Positions 1 through 11,597 of a stretch of 64,000 bases of DNA are shown piece by piece; position 1 is the first letter of the stretch, and the number at the start of each line of letters is the position of its first letter. The notes under the pieces are model-generated. The model ran no database searches, was not told the origin of the DNA, and saw only the letters and a list, made by a program, of their open reading frames with translations. The DNA lies in the NCBI GenBank assembly GCA_027946365.1, contig JAPEUQ010000009.1, positions 1,302,001 through 1,366,000 of the forward strand. Reading direction: 5' to 3'. This DNA comes from Kalmusia sp. IMI 367209. Taxonomy: Eukaryota > Ascomycota > Dothideomycetes > Pleosporales > Didymosphaeriaceae. A program made the translations under genes and the position numbers.

Positions 1-3000
1 TGATGTAGAACCGTCATCTTGGACTCTTCGCCACCCAGATACAGACGGGGTTGGGAAAGCAGTGCATTGACAGACCGAGTAGCAAATGCAGAGCTCTTTG
101 ACTCATTTAAAAGAGAGAACAGACGCAAAACCAAAGTGGTCGTGATTGGGAAATGTCCGTTGATATCTGGCAAACGTGAGCTAATGAGCCTTTGAACTTT
201 GCTCATAGATATTCCATGGAATACGACGTTTCCTAGCATATCGAAACCACGGCGACCGGCACGACCTGCAGCTTGTCTAAAGTTAAGAGTGCCGACAGGA
301 ACACGGAGTCTCCGGTGAAGACTACTGTTTTGCAAGGCTGTGGCAAACGTTAGTTTCAAATATTTCAATAAAACAGCCATGAACATACCATATTGATACC
401 AAGCGCTAGTGTACCTGTGGCGACTACAACGCGAAGATATCCTCTCCGAAACAACATCTCGCAAACCTGACGATACTTCCTGTTTAAACCAGCATGATGA
501 ACTCCTATACCACGTTTCAGGGCGGTAATTAACCATTCAGGCACATCTCGTCTGATAAGATCTCTCTCTAGTTTATCCATCTCATCTTGGGAGAGTTTCT
601 TATTGTCGGCGAAGTGGAACCTCTCGATAGGCTTGTCAGGATTGAAGGAAGCCCATGGGCTTGCGTCGTTGTTGGCTGCATCTCGTTGGATATCCTCCTT
701 CGTCAGGCCGTCCTCAGCAGTGCCCTTCTTCTTGGACAATTTCGGAGGTCCGCGTTTTCCAGCTTTCGCCATGACCTTCTTCCATTCCTCCCACTTAGTC
801 AATGTGCTCTTCCATTGAGCGCTGGATTCCTTCCATGATGTTTCCGCTGCGACAAGCTGCTCCATCAGCCTTCTACAAATGCGTTCACAGAGGCCGCGGT
901 CGTAATTGAATAGAATGGCAGGGAGTGCGTCCTGTTCATGCAGCCTGGACAGCATAGGTAGGATGCTCTTGATGTCATGCTTTATTTCCACCTCATCTTC
1001 TTCGTAGATGTCGGCATCATTGGCAGAATTCTCATCAAGCGTAGAGACCGCGTCATGAGCTGAGTCCCCATGCCGTGAGCCTAGGTCTTTCACAACAGCG
1101 TCAAATGGTGAATTTGGATCCTGCATCCATCCGCGAAGAACGGATTTCAATGCAGCCTCCCACTTGATCGTGTCGACTTTTCTAATCACAGTAGGAAGTG
1201 CCGCCGTAGGGTCCAGTGACTTATCTATTGGATAAGCTGCAGTCTGAAATTTAGACATGCTTTGCCACAATAAATAGCAGTCCCGTGCTTCTAGAGCCAA
1301 ATCGGCCGGGATGCCCCTAGCCCTGTTGACCTAAAAAGAAAACAATAATTAGCAGATGGATCAAATCATGCACACTATTTAGTTGACTCACAAGGCTAGA
1401 AACAGGATGGATGAAGTTGAAATCACTACAATCATCCAAACCCAGCTGTGCAAATGCGTGACTCTCCTCCAGACCAGTGAATTTGTTAGAGTCATCGGTC
1501 CTGGTAGGATTATAGACGAACTTTCTCAGATCCGAGTAACTAAGATTTGGAGTTAGTATCGATATACGGCACGACTAATTTATAGAAAGAGAGAGGGATG
1601 TGTCATGCTCGACTTACCGATGGGGATGTTGCACCATTGTCAGCGTATTCCCGACACTCTTCTGTGTGGAATCCAGCCAGGCACTGAATTCGTCTGGGTT
1701 GCCGATGGTAGCTGAAAGCGCCAGAATCGGACAAGGAGCCATAAGCAACAATTGCTCCCAAATTAGACCATCCTCTGCTTGGCCAATACAGTGGACTTCA
1801 TCAAAGATGATCCACTTCATGCGCTTTGACCATGAATTGGCATTGGTAGGTGACAACAGCATGATCTGCAGGATATGTGGTACCGTCACCTACGTTGCGT
1901 GTTAATAAAGCAGCCAAAAGTACACGCCAAGACGACTTACCAAGACCTGACAACCTGTTGGATTGTTTATCCTCGTATCACGAGTATGAATAGCCCAAAC
2001 ACTGTTGCCAGCGAAACCGTACCGCTTGGAGAAGCGCCCTTGAACTTCGGCAGCGATCTGGTTGACAAGTGCCTTAGTCGGTGCCACATAGACGAGAACG
2101 TCTTCATCGTTTGCTTCTAACACCTGTTTCATAGCATAGAAGGAGATGAAAGTCTTTCCTGCTGACGTTGGAGCAATGACTAACAGGCTGCGCTTCGCAT
2201 CAATCTCGTCCAATACCTTGCGTTGCCATGCATCCGGCTCAAATGGCACACGGGGATCGGGTGCTGAATCGATGCTTCGATCAAAGTAGGGGCCGCAGTG
2301 GAGCAATTGAAATTCATTCGTTGAAATTGGCAATGCCAGCGATCGTCCAGATGACTCAAGGGCAAACTTGAAAGCTAAGGGCCTATCACCTTCTGGCTGC
2401 GGTATGGGCAGCTTGGGGAATGCAAGTTCTTTGTAGACTGTCTGCAGGCACTTTGCAATAGTCGATGTGATTGGTCGATTGAATTTCGAGAACGAACTGA
2501 GTGTGTCGAAGATTAAAGCAGCAATGTTCAAGGCTTTGCTCTTATCGTCATTCTTACAGGCAACCAGCCAAGGACTCAGCAGAGCATTTAACATGTACAG
2601 GCGTATCTCAGCCTCCAAGGTGTTGCGCTTTAACTCTGTGTTGAGAGTATTCAGATAAGCTTTCGCTCTCTGATAACGTGCTGTTGCGGTAGGTTCTTTC
2701 TCGATGTTGTTGCAAGTCACACGCCAGCCTTGGATCAGAGTTTCTGCAGTGGCTTCGTTCTTGGTGTTTCGGTCTGCGGCGATTTTGGCGAGCATGGCTT
2801 CCTTTCGAGAAGGTACTGCCTTCTTGTTGCCCTTTGGCGCTTGTTTTGGCTTTGGCTTAGTGTTCTCCTCTGTCTCGGTAATCACTTTCGCGGCCTTTCC
2901 ACCTGTTGTGACAATCTCAGGATCGAGAGCTTTCCCAACTGTATTCGTAAGACTAGCCGCATATGCCGTCATCTCAGCCATGAACCACTGGTTCCGCCGG

Positions 3001-4721
3001 CGCGTCCAAAACTTCTGCTTCTCACTTTTTGCCAACTGTTCTTCTCGTAATTTAGGATCTAATGGTCTCTTGTGATTATGCCAATGAGATATTTCTCTAA
3101 ATATGTTCAAGGAGGTTGCCTCCTCCACCTCCCCAACTCGGTCGATTGAAAGCTGCACGGGTGCAAGATGCCGATCGAATACTTCGTTTGTGAAAGGAAG
3201 GACGGTGTATGACTCTGTAGTCTGATTCGATTTAGATGTTCGTGTTGTAGATGCTGGAATATAGTTAGCTAGAGAAGCGCAGAGAATAATGATCGCATAC
3301 CTGCGTGGCCATTCGTGTTGGAGGTTTCATCGCTCGACGCTTCTGCTCCTAATGCTCCACAAGCCTGTGCAAGTGTTCCGTATATTTCGTTAGTCCCTAT
3401 CGATGAATCCTGGAGACAAGCCGAGAGGAGGCGTCCATCCACGAGGTCGGCCACATCACACCCGCATTTCCAGGCCTCCATATTTTCGGCCCATTGTTCA
3501 GAAGCCAGGATAGTACAAGCTTCTTCACAAAACAGCTCTAACGATGCGCTGTTCTTCTCATCGAAGTCGGCGGCGGATACTAGGCGCTCTTGGAGTGATA
3601 GCAGGGAAATCAAAGCAGTATGTCGAAGGAAAGCGGCAACAAAATCCTTGGTGACTCTATTTCCTGCGAGAAGCGCCGATAGAACAAGTACGGTAAGGTA
3701 TTGTCGCTCCGACAACGGCTCTTTGACCTTCGTGGTAATCCTTTCCCAGGTAGCACGCTCAACGTATCGCTGACGCGGTTCGCTAACGGCATCGTCTTCG
3801 TCTAGATCGATCTGAGTGTTGTTAGCAGAATTCGACAAGCATAATAACAAATCTAGGCTGCTTGGATCAAGGGTGTGTTGTCAGGTAGAGCGTAGGAGAG
3901 CACGCTCCTATCAGGCCTGATTAGTGAATAGTAGCAGGGATTGTTCTTCGAAAATGGATGTTGCGACAGAGAGGGAGTATATCTACCTCTGTTGATATTC
4001 CACTGCCTGTTCCACGTAAATTCTCCAAGACGGTAGCGATGATACGAGCATCTTGGAACTCGAGGCCGTTTATGAGCACTATGCTGGAGCCTTGCTCCAT
4101 GGACCAGTGTATAAGCTGACGGAAGACGATTTTCTTGCGTAGCTCCTCGTCTTCATCATCACGCTCTTCATCGTTGAGAGTGTCTGGACTCTTGTCTAGT
4201 TTTTCCTTCTTCTTGAAATCTCTCGCCGAGGCGCCGTCATGGCACAGAACAAAGTAGAAGTCTGTAGATTTAAGATACTCTGTGAACTCATCTGAAGTGA
4301 CGGAAGAGAAGATGTTAATCTGCACCTCTGGGTGTGTGGGCTTCAGATTGACAGAAAGATGGCGGATGATGGCTTCCCTCGCCAGAAGGTACTTGGCGTG
4401 GGATGCTGTAGACGCAGACGATGGGATACAAAGCTCGCGGTGCTGATCGAAGAAGACAATATGAAAATTAGCTCTTCTCGCTAGAAGATTGCGCAGAAAA
4501 TGTTCGACTGCCCAGGTCGCGTGGAGTTGCTGGTAACCGTTCTCGATATCGATGTGCTCGTCGCTGAAGCAATGCAGCAGCAGAGAGTCGCCGTCTACTA
4601 GAAACAGCTCGTTTCCGGCATAGTCGCCGACGATATCGACGCGGCGAGAGTAAATGCGCGCGTACCACTCAAGTAGAGCATTCTGCGGCTTGGAGGAGCC
4701 GTTGCTCACTTCGTTTGCCAT
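1..4721 (-). pseudogene. DDX60-like Ski2-type DEAD/DEAH helicase, 3' end outside window, two apparent frameshifts
   Basis: Large RNA helicase of the DDX60/Ski2-like superfamily 2 group. ATG at 4721. Exons I can trace: 4721-3987, 3945-3301, 3253-1941, 1889-1618, about 1562-1390, about 1330-392, then about 317 to beyond position 1. The N-terminal ~250 residues resemble the DDX60 N-terminal domain. Helicase motifs follow: I (APTSAGKT), II (FDEVHCIGQ), III (LALSATIGNP), IV-V (GVHHAGLNRKYR, ATGTLALGINM) and VI (QAAGRAGRRGFD). Two breaks are not explained by GT-AG introns. Near 3871 the frame leaves ...YALPDNTP and resumes as LDPSSLDLLL, as if one C were missing from a C run. Near 264-272 it leaves ...GDSVFLSAL and resumes as NFRQAAGR after two extra bases, resembling a CT duplication. 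The family reads straight through the second point. The gene may be decaying, or the assembly may contain indels. Family assignment is firm; pseudogene status is inferred. Confidence 0.75.
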
Positions 4722-5185
4722 GTTTGTGGGATGTCAATGGCGTCAGCTTTAGACCTTCAGCATGGTAATCAACGGGCTGCAGCCTCTTTCTTGTCTGGCT
4801 AGGCAGCGGTAGTCACACCAGCAGATGTAGGATGCACAAGTGCAAGTGAGGGGTGAAGTGGGCGGGTGAAGCTTGGTGGGGGTTTGCGGGCGGGAGACGA
4901 AAAATAGTGCAAGCGCCGCACTAGCGCGTCTCGCTAAAGACGCGCTCCGCACCGGCCAAGCTCGCAGTGGTGCATTTCCAACCCGCGATCCACTATTGCA
5001 CCAGGTGGCGACTTGCATTTTGCATCTATCTTGCATCTATCCTACACAGTACACGCGACGTCATACTACTCGTCGCAACCCTCATCCCCCAGCTACGCAC
5101 GATGCCTGGATGCCCTTGAATAGCACTCCTTCGATGCCGTCGTGTTGCACTTCTACGGGTCGAGGCGGTCAGCCCACATGCCCAG
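4722..5185. other. Intergenic, upstream of the helicase gene
   Basis: No supported gene. It holds the 5' flank of the minus-strand helicase gene and the 3' flank of the esterase gene. Short open frames here show no recognisable family. Confidence 0.5.
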
Positions 5186-6088
5186 CTACCCATCACTACT
5201 GCGATTGCTTACCAGGTCAAAATACTGGAGCACCAGGTCGTCCTGGTTCGGAATGTTGTGATCCACACCCGCCGCTGAATATGCCTCGAATTTCGGCCCA
5301 TATCTGTACCGTGTCCATCCCTGAAGCGGTGTGTTTTGCGTCGTTTCAACACGCGTCACGTTGTAACCGAAGACACTTGTCCACTGCTTGATTTCCTCTT
5401 GCAGGTTCTGCGGATAGAGCACGTTGTCGGCAGTCCCGTGGAAGACCTGCAGCTTCGGGCGGAAGCCGTGATAGCCAGGATATGCGTTCTTGACCAGCGC
5501 CGCCCATTCTGCCCCAGTCTTGATCACCTTGCCTGTCGCACAGGCATCGCTCCAGACGCCGTATCCGTTACCTGCGAAACACCCAAATGCAACTCCGGCC
5601 CACGCGCTCCCTGCAGCAAATACGTCTGGATAGGATCCGACCAGGACGTTCGTCATCATGGCGCCTGAGCTCGTTCCCGTTACGAAAACGCGATCTTTGT
5701 CCGCATCATACTTCTTCAGCGCCCACTTCACCATACTCACAATTCCTAGCGCATCGCCTCCACCGTTGTGTGTTAGTGAAGCATTGCTGCTTACATCCCA
5801 GCACTGGTCGGCCGCATTCGGCGAGTTCGGATAGATCGAAATGAAGCCGTACTGGTCACCAGCAGTCGCCCAAGAACGGCCATTAAAAACATCTTGTGCA
5901 GTGCCGTGGCACCAATGAGGAGCAACGAGGATTGGTGGCTTTGGCTGAAGATTCCTAGGAACGTAGATATAGAATGATACATTTCTAGGATTCGGTCCGA
6001 AATCTTTGACCTGCGTAAGTTGTGAGGACAGCTGCTGCGCGGACGCAGACGCTGCTAAGAGCAATGCAGCAGTTAACCACGCAAACAT
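5186..6088 (-). CDS. Secreted carbohydrate esterase family 1-type acetylxylan/feruloyl esterase
   Basis: Single-exon gene encoding 300 residues. The frame is open further upstream, but the ATG at 6088 is chosen because it begins a clear signal peptide (MFAWLTAALLLAASASA, followed by QQ). The mature part is an alpha/beta-hydrolase of the PHB-depolymerase/CE1 type: an early PPILVAPHWCHGTAQD segment (oxyanion region), the nucleophile elbow GTSSG with Ser near residue 140, a GTADNVL segment supplying the likely Asp, and a C-terminal VDHN His. Length and domain content match secreted fungal acetylxylan esterases and feruloyl esterase B-like enzymes, which remove acetyl or feruloyl groups from xylan in plant cell walls. 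No carbohydrate-binding module is present. Acetyl versus feruloyl specificity cannot be decided from sequence alone. Confidence 0.9.
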   Translation of the reverse strand: MFAWLTAALLLAASASAQQLSSQLTQVKDFGPNPRNVSFYIYVPRNLQPKPPILVAPHWCHGTAQDVFNGRSWATAGDQYGFISIYPNSPNAADQCWDVSSNASLTHNGGGDALGIVSMVKWALKKYDADKDRVFVTGTSSGAMMTNVLVGSYPDVFAAGSAWAGVAFGCFAGNGYGVWSDACATGKVIKTGAEWAALVKNAYPGYHGFRPKLQVFHGTADNVLYPQNLQEEIKQWTSVFGYNVTRVETTQNTPLQGWTRYRYGPKFEAYSAAGVDHNIPNQDDLVLQYFDLVSNRSSDG

Positions 6089-6863
6089 GGTGACTCTTAA
6101 CGAAGAGAAAGACGGCCAATGTTTGAGAATGTCTGCACGGCACGGTAGGCTTCTCTTATATTCGTGACTTACTAGTTCTAGACTATACTCTATCCCACGT
6201 GGCAAACTCATTTATTCCGCCAGTATAGATGAACTCTGATTAGAGCAACAGTCCGCCGAACTGGCTATCCCCGGTTCTGGGGATGTAGTTGGAAACGGGC
6301 GTCACGATGGTAGACTAGTCGATCGCTTTAGCCTTTTCTGCCACGGAGCAAAGGAAAATATATGAATTTCCCCGTTCGCTAGCGGATCGCTCATGCGCAA
6401 CCGAATTGTCTTTCACATACTCATGTCCTCCTAAATAAATCTTTGAATCCGGTTGTCCATGCACTATTGAAAGAAGGCCATCACGGAATGTGTGTTACCA
6501 CATGGTCATCGGCGACACCTTTGGGACCTGCTACACATAAGACTTGCTATTCACGTATAGCGCAGTACTCTTTCAAGATCAAGATTTCTCCACCTATATG
6601 AATTCTATACAAATCTTTCTACTGAGATGGATGTTCAATAGCTGAAGGAAAGATGAGAGAAAAATGCGCAACAATGTCAGCGACTCCGAACCCCCTTCCC
6701 TCTCAAATGCCCGAGGCATGCTTGCTGAGCTTCCAGATGCGCCATCCTAAGATATGAAATACGCACCAAGCATCACAATATCTTTAACCTACGCGCATAT
6801 TGCAGAGAAAGCCTACCAGAGGGCATGTTGGCGCAACCTCGCCGTCATCACTTCTCCGACAAC
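6089..6863. other. Intergenic region between esterase and MFS gene
   Basis: Promoter region of the esterase (minus strand) and 3' flank of the MFS gene. I see no gene or clear repeat here. Confidence 0.5.
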
Positions 6864-8666
6864 CTAGCTCTCCGCATACTTCGACCTCGCGCGGAGCCGC
6901 TTTCCAAACTTGTGAATGACAATCGTCCCAATAATACCCACAACGCTCAGACCACCCAAAAGACTCACTCCTTTGTGGACGCCTAAGCTAGTAAACAACG
7001 GCGTTGCAAACACCACACTCGCGCCAGCAGTAATCGATCTCCACAGACTGTTCCCCGCAAACAGACTCGCCGCATACTTGGGGTACGAGAACGGGAGGTA
7101 GATGAACAGACTTTGCATGAGCCAGAAGTGTCCGATGCAGAATATGGCTACGCCGATGAGCGGAACGATCCAGTGGATGGCTGAGTCGGCGGTCCACGCG
7201 AATAGAAATAGGCCGATGGGTAGAAGGAAGGAGCCAATGATTGCGGGGACAAGTCGGTGTTCTTGTTCGCGGGAGCGCTGCAGGTTGTCGGGGATCATGT
7301 AGAAGTGCAGGTAGGCGAAGTAGGCTAGTAGCGCGATGATGACGCCTACGAAGCAGGACAGAAACGCGAGACCAGTTTGTCCCAAATTGAAACCATAGAA
7401 TGGCGGAAAGACTATAGGGAAAACTTCGAAGAAGGTGTAGAAGACGCCATAGAAGTAGCCGGTGTATACGTTGACGAAGAAGACAGACGGGTCTTTGAAC
7501 ATAATCTCGAGAGGGCGAATGAGCGCCGAGGTAAGGATCTGCGAGGCCGTCATGTGCCGTTGATGGATCTCGCTCTGGGACTGGAGCCTTGGATTACCGG
7601 TCAACTTGCGCAGGCGACGTGCGCGTCGCAGAAGAATGTTCTCGGGCGACGTCTCGGGCATTAGGGTGAGGAGGATGGCGAGTACTAAAGAGGACAGCCA
7701 GACGATCTCCCACAGGGGCCATCGCCAACCTTTCGACATGGCGGCAAATCCTCCAATCAATGGCCCGAATGCGGGGCCGCACCATGCGGCGAGGACGTAC
7801 CACGATAACCCATAGGGGACGTATATGAGTTCGAACATATCAGATGCTGTCGCTCCGCCATTAGCTAATGCAGGGCTACCGAAAAAGCCCATCCAGAATC
7901 GTAAGGCTAGCAGTGATCTGAAGTCGTCGATGATAGCTGTAGGGAAGGCTAAGATCCAAAAGACGATGAAGGTCAAGTAATACACGGGATTCCGTCCGAC
8001 GATGGGAATCTCACACAATGGAGCAAACACAATATCGCCGATCCCATACGCCAGTATGAAGAGAGATAGACCAAGAGATGCGACAACCGGGCAAATGCCG
8101 AAATGCTCTTGGAGCCCACCGCCTACGGAGGCAGCATAGATGGGGCCTGCAGAGTAGACAGCGGCAGTGTAGAACGAAATGATGAAGACAATCAAGCCCT
8201 TCTTGAAGCTGGACCAGTTTTTGGGATTGGCGGGGTCGTCATTGGCGTACCAGTCTACTAAGACGGTACCATCTCGTGTCCTTTGAGGAACAATGACTAG
8301 GGAATCGGCACGTTCCATGTTATTTGCCTCGTTCTGCACTCTTTTCTCCATGTAGGCAACGGCATTGACATCGCTTATTGTTCTTTGTTGCATCTCCAAG
8401 TCAGGATCTGCATCATTATGAGGCGTTCGTGCCAGAGTGACTTCCTTCTCGGTTCGATCAGAGCCAGTGTAGCTTGCTTGTGGTGTGTTCTCGCCCCCTG
8501 ACTCGACTTCCGAGGCTGATTCGAGGAGTCCGACGTATTGTGCGGGTATTTCGAAGTCTGACCTGTCCTCTGGGTACTGAAATAGGTTATTACCCGACAG
8601 AAAACGTATTGCCTGTCCCAGAGGAGCGTCGCGGATGATATCGAGCATAATGTTTACTGTAGACAT
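6864..8666 (-). CDS. MFS multidrug exporter, DHA1 family, FLR1/CAF5-like
   Basis: Intronless 600-residue major facilitator. A hydrophilic N-terminal tail of about 150 residues is followed by about 12 membrane segments. Family marks include VDWYANDDPANPKNWS just before the first membrane segment (typical of yeast FLR1/CAF5-like drug:H+ antiporters), LSLFILAYGIGD, the RFWMGFFGSPALANGGA segment and a PETSPENILLRRARRLRK central loop. It likely exports toxic hydrophobic compounds across the plasma membrane. Start is the first ATG of the frame (8666). The next gene upstream on the same strand is a Zn2Cys6 regulator, an arrangement often seen for inducible drug or metabolite exporters; that link is inference. 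Confidence 0.9.
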   Translation of the reverse strand: MSTVNIMLDIIRDAPLGQAIRFLSGNNLFQYPEDRSDFEIPAQYVGLLESASEVESGGENTPQASYTGSDRTEKEVTLARTPHNDADPDLEMQQRTISDVNAVAYMEKRVQNEANNMERADSLVIVPQRTRDGTVLVDWYANDDPANPKNWSSFKKGLIVFIISFYTAAVYSAGPIYAASVGGGLQEHFGICPVVASLGLSLFILAYGIGDIVFAPLCEIPIVGRNPVYYLTFIVFWILAFPTAIIDDFRSLLALRFWMGFFGSPALANGGATASDMFELIYVPYGLSWYVLAAWCGPAFGPLIGGFAAMSKGWRWPLWEIVWLSSLVLAILLTLMPETSPENILLRRARRLRKLTGNPRLQSQSEIHQRHMTASQILTSALIRPLEIMFKDPSVFFVNVYTGYFYGVFYTFFEVFPIVFPPFYGFNLGQTGLAFLSCFVGVIIALLAYFAYLHFYMIPDNLQRSREQEHRLVPAIIGSFLLPIGLFLFAWTADSAIHWIVPLIGVAIFCIGHFWLMQSLFIYLPFSYPKYAASLFAGNSLWRSITAGASVVFATPLFTSLGVHKGVSLLGGLSVVGIIGTIVIHKFGKRLRARSKYAES

Positions 8667-9462
8667 ATTAGCTCATGTCCACTCCACTCAAACTGTACTG
8701 GTTAGTCACCTTGGGGGATCCTACCGACGATTCGCTCTCAGACTCGACAAGGGATTGGTGCGCGTATTGTCATTCGGGATAAAAGATGTTTGGTGACGAG
8801 GAAGTGAATACACTAATTGAGATGGCAAGTGGAAAAACGAAGTGAGGGTTACATAGCCATGGTCGAACGGACGCATATTTTATAGGAGTGATGTCGGTGA
8901 TCAACGCGACATTTGTCATTGCGCGACCTAAAGGTACTTTTTTGGATTCTTTTGGATACTATAGATGCGAGTTAATCGTGTGATTAGTAAATCCAAGCCC
9001 GAATTCCAGTGGCTGGTCTGTTGCATTCAAGCACCGATGTGATGACTTGAGGTGGAGCGCTAACCTGCTTCGGCCTAATTTCGAGCGGACCAGGATGCCC
9101 TTGTCCGCTTCTTCACATCCATAAGGCGCCTTGCACAATAAGACTTGCGAACTCGCAATCACGTTGCTTATAAATTGGTATAATTTAGAAACCTGTTCTA
9201 GACACCTCAAGTTTGCAAGAGCTTGTTATCGCAAGCTGTCTCGTATCCTTAATAGCGCAGTCCCATAATCTGAAATCGCTGCCGATGAAAGTGTAATGAA
9301 GGCTAGCACACCTCTGAGTCATATGTTGGTATTCGAATCATCGCTCGGTCAAGTAAGAATCTCGTAAATATTATCTTCGAATCCTAGTGAAAGCGTTTTG
9401 GGGAGCAACCGTCATAGAAGGCCAGGTACCACTCAAATTTTCCAAGGCGTCTAAAAACCTCC
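8667..9462. other. Intergenic, promoter of the MFS gene
   Basis: No supported coding region. Open frames in 8959-9210 lack an ATG start and any recognisable family. Confidence 0.5.
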
Positions 9463-11102
9463 CTAGTGAATGTTAGACCATCCTGTGGCATCCATGATTT
9501 TGATAGACTCACATGCATCCCTCCATCTCTTAGTCAATTCGTGAAGTAGGATTTTGATAGAGTCTAGATGCACCTTGCAGCTTGGATCATTTCTTTGCTT
9601 CCAGATCCGATACTGAACGACTGCCGTTTGAAACAGGGAATATGGACAGTACGGTGAATTTAACTCATGGAGGGTAGTACCTGCGCGCTCACCGTATGAA
9701 CTTTCTGCGAAATCAATACAGCGCAGCGATACATCTTCCATGCATTCTAGGATCCGCTGTTTCTCTTCAGTACTGAGTTGATCGCTGTAATTCAACTTGA
9801 ACTCGTAAATGATATAGAGTGCACTGTTGTTGTCAGCATATCGCTTGTGGACTATAGACATTCCCCTCTCCCCAGGGCACATGCTATAGACGCAGGCTGT
9901 ACGATCCAAGATCGTGTGTCAGCGCCCACAGTGGTCGCACTTTGACTCACCTGTTACATATAGCAAACTCACCGCAGTATTTGCCGATTCTTAGCTCTTC
10001 TTCTGCAAGAAGGGGTACATATGCCCTCAATGTACGCTCAAGTTGGGCGCATTCTTCTGCATTAAATGCAGGATCTAAGGTTGGATTAGACATGTGTCGT
10101 ATGACCCGTCCTACGATATGCGATATTTGGCATTCTCGTGCCATTTGTCCAAGAGTGATATTGAAGGGCGTGTCGAGAGAAGGCGACCCCGACACCAGGT
10201 CTTCAAGCTCTTCCGGTGATGAGCTTTCTGACCACAACAGGTCTTCGATAGGAAGTGTGTCTGTTATTTCCGGATCCTCCGTCAATAGAAGAGCTTCGCC
10301 ATGACACAACCCCATGAATCGGTCCAAATTGACAATCGCCCACCAAGCTCTCTTTTGCTCTTCCAGTTCTAGTATGTCTTGTTCTTCATTGATGGTGTGC
10401 CACGCTTTCTTGTGAAGACCAAATACCCGCGCGGCTCTAGCGGAAGCGGCAAGCGATAGAAATGCTGCAGTGTGCAGGCCGTGCCCCATCTCATAGAAAC
10501 ATATGAGAATCCTACAGTGTAAAAGATCGATATTGAAGTCTTCAGCCAATTCAAGGAGAGCAATCAGATTCTTCACATGGACGTAAAGTGGCGACTGCAT
10601 ATCGCTTACACATTTTCCGCGTGGCTTATCCTGGACTAGAAGTATGCATAGACAGAGAATTGCAATTTCCGCACGTGGCCTAGTTGACAGAGTTTGAATT
10701 CGACGATAGAATCTGAATTTGGATAGCACCGGGAGTCTTTGATGGGTCGAGATAAAGAACTCGCCTGCCATCGCATAAATGTTGTTGTACGAGCCGAAGA
10801 CGCGGAACGCGAATTCGAAAGTATGCTTGTGAAACGTCGAAACATTGAAAGGATTAATGGCGAGCAGAGGCGTGTCAAGACGGAGAGTCGCATTGCTTGT
10901 GCTTACTGTGCTCGGGAAGTACGTCTCGAGGGTATCTTCACTATACTCGCAGGCACGGTGCAGCCTGTTTACTGACTTGTCACCACTGAAGTTTTTGGAC
11001 TGCTTTGAACACTTACCGAGTACAATTGGAGCATGATGGTCTACTTTTGTTGCATTTGCGCTTCCTCTTCTTGCAGAAAGTGCATGCATTCACATTCGCC
11101 AT
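9463..11102 (-). CDS. Zn2Cys6 transcription factor with fungal-specific regulatory domain
   Basis: Three exons, 11102-11017, 10964-9951 and 9883-9463, encode 506 residues; introns are 52 and 67 nt. The binuclear zinc cluster is split by the first intron and is only complete after splicing: Cys7, 10, 17, 24, 27 and 34 with spacing C-x2-C-x6-C-x6-C-x2-C-x6-C, including the basic KKRKRK stretch that contacts DNA. The long second exon matches the fungal_trans/middle homology region seen in such regulators (segments AILCLCILLVQDKPRGK, AARVFGLHKKAW, KRAWWAIVNLDRFMGLCHG). The open frame extends above the ATG at 11102, but zinc clusters normally sit at the very N-terminus, so 11102 is preferred. It sits upstream of the FLR1-like exporter on the same strand and could regulate it (inference). 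Confidence 0.88.
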
Positions 11103-11597
11103 GGCGCACAATGCCAGACAGATTGCTGACACATTCCCCAGGTTAGTTCTAAAAGTAACAGATGAGAGGGGGAACCTAGCAGTTGGTAAGTGTAAGATGT
11201 TCGACACATTCGTGACTAGTATCACACTTTAACGCTAACCGATAATGTATCTAGCACCCTCTCCCGTGTCTCTTGGCGTAACGCGCCCCACATCGTACCT
11301 TACCGAGCAGGTCAGCACGAAAGTGGAGATGGTGAAGCCTCAGGAGCTTCAGCGACATTGACAGGCTTCTGCGCAAGCTTCTTTTGTTACAGCTTTTATA
11401 GAAAGTCTCAAAAAAAAATCTTTTCCTTTTCTGGCAATTTGGATGCTATTTAGGTGTTACTACTCTAAGCACATAACTTTCTTTCTATAGAAAGTATAGA
11501 TTTATTCCTTACCAATATTCGATCTCCCTATCTAAATGGTTTAACAAGCTTTTATTACATGTAGTTAAGAACAGAGGTAAGCCCCTCCTAAAGCAGC
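11103..11597. other. Intergenic, AT-rich 3' part
   Basis: Promoter side of the zinc-cluster gene and 3' flank of the protease-like gene. Around 11380-11560 it is A/T-rich with a run of A. No gene seen. Confidence 0.5.
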
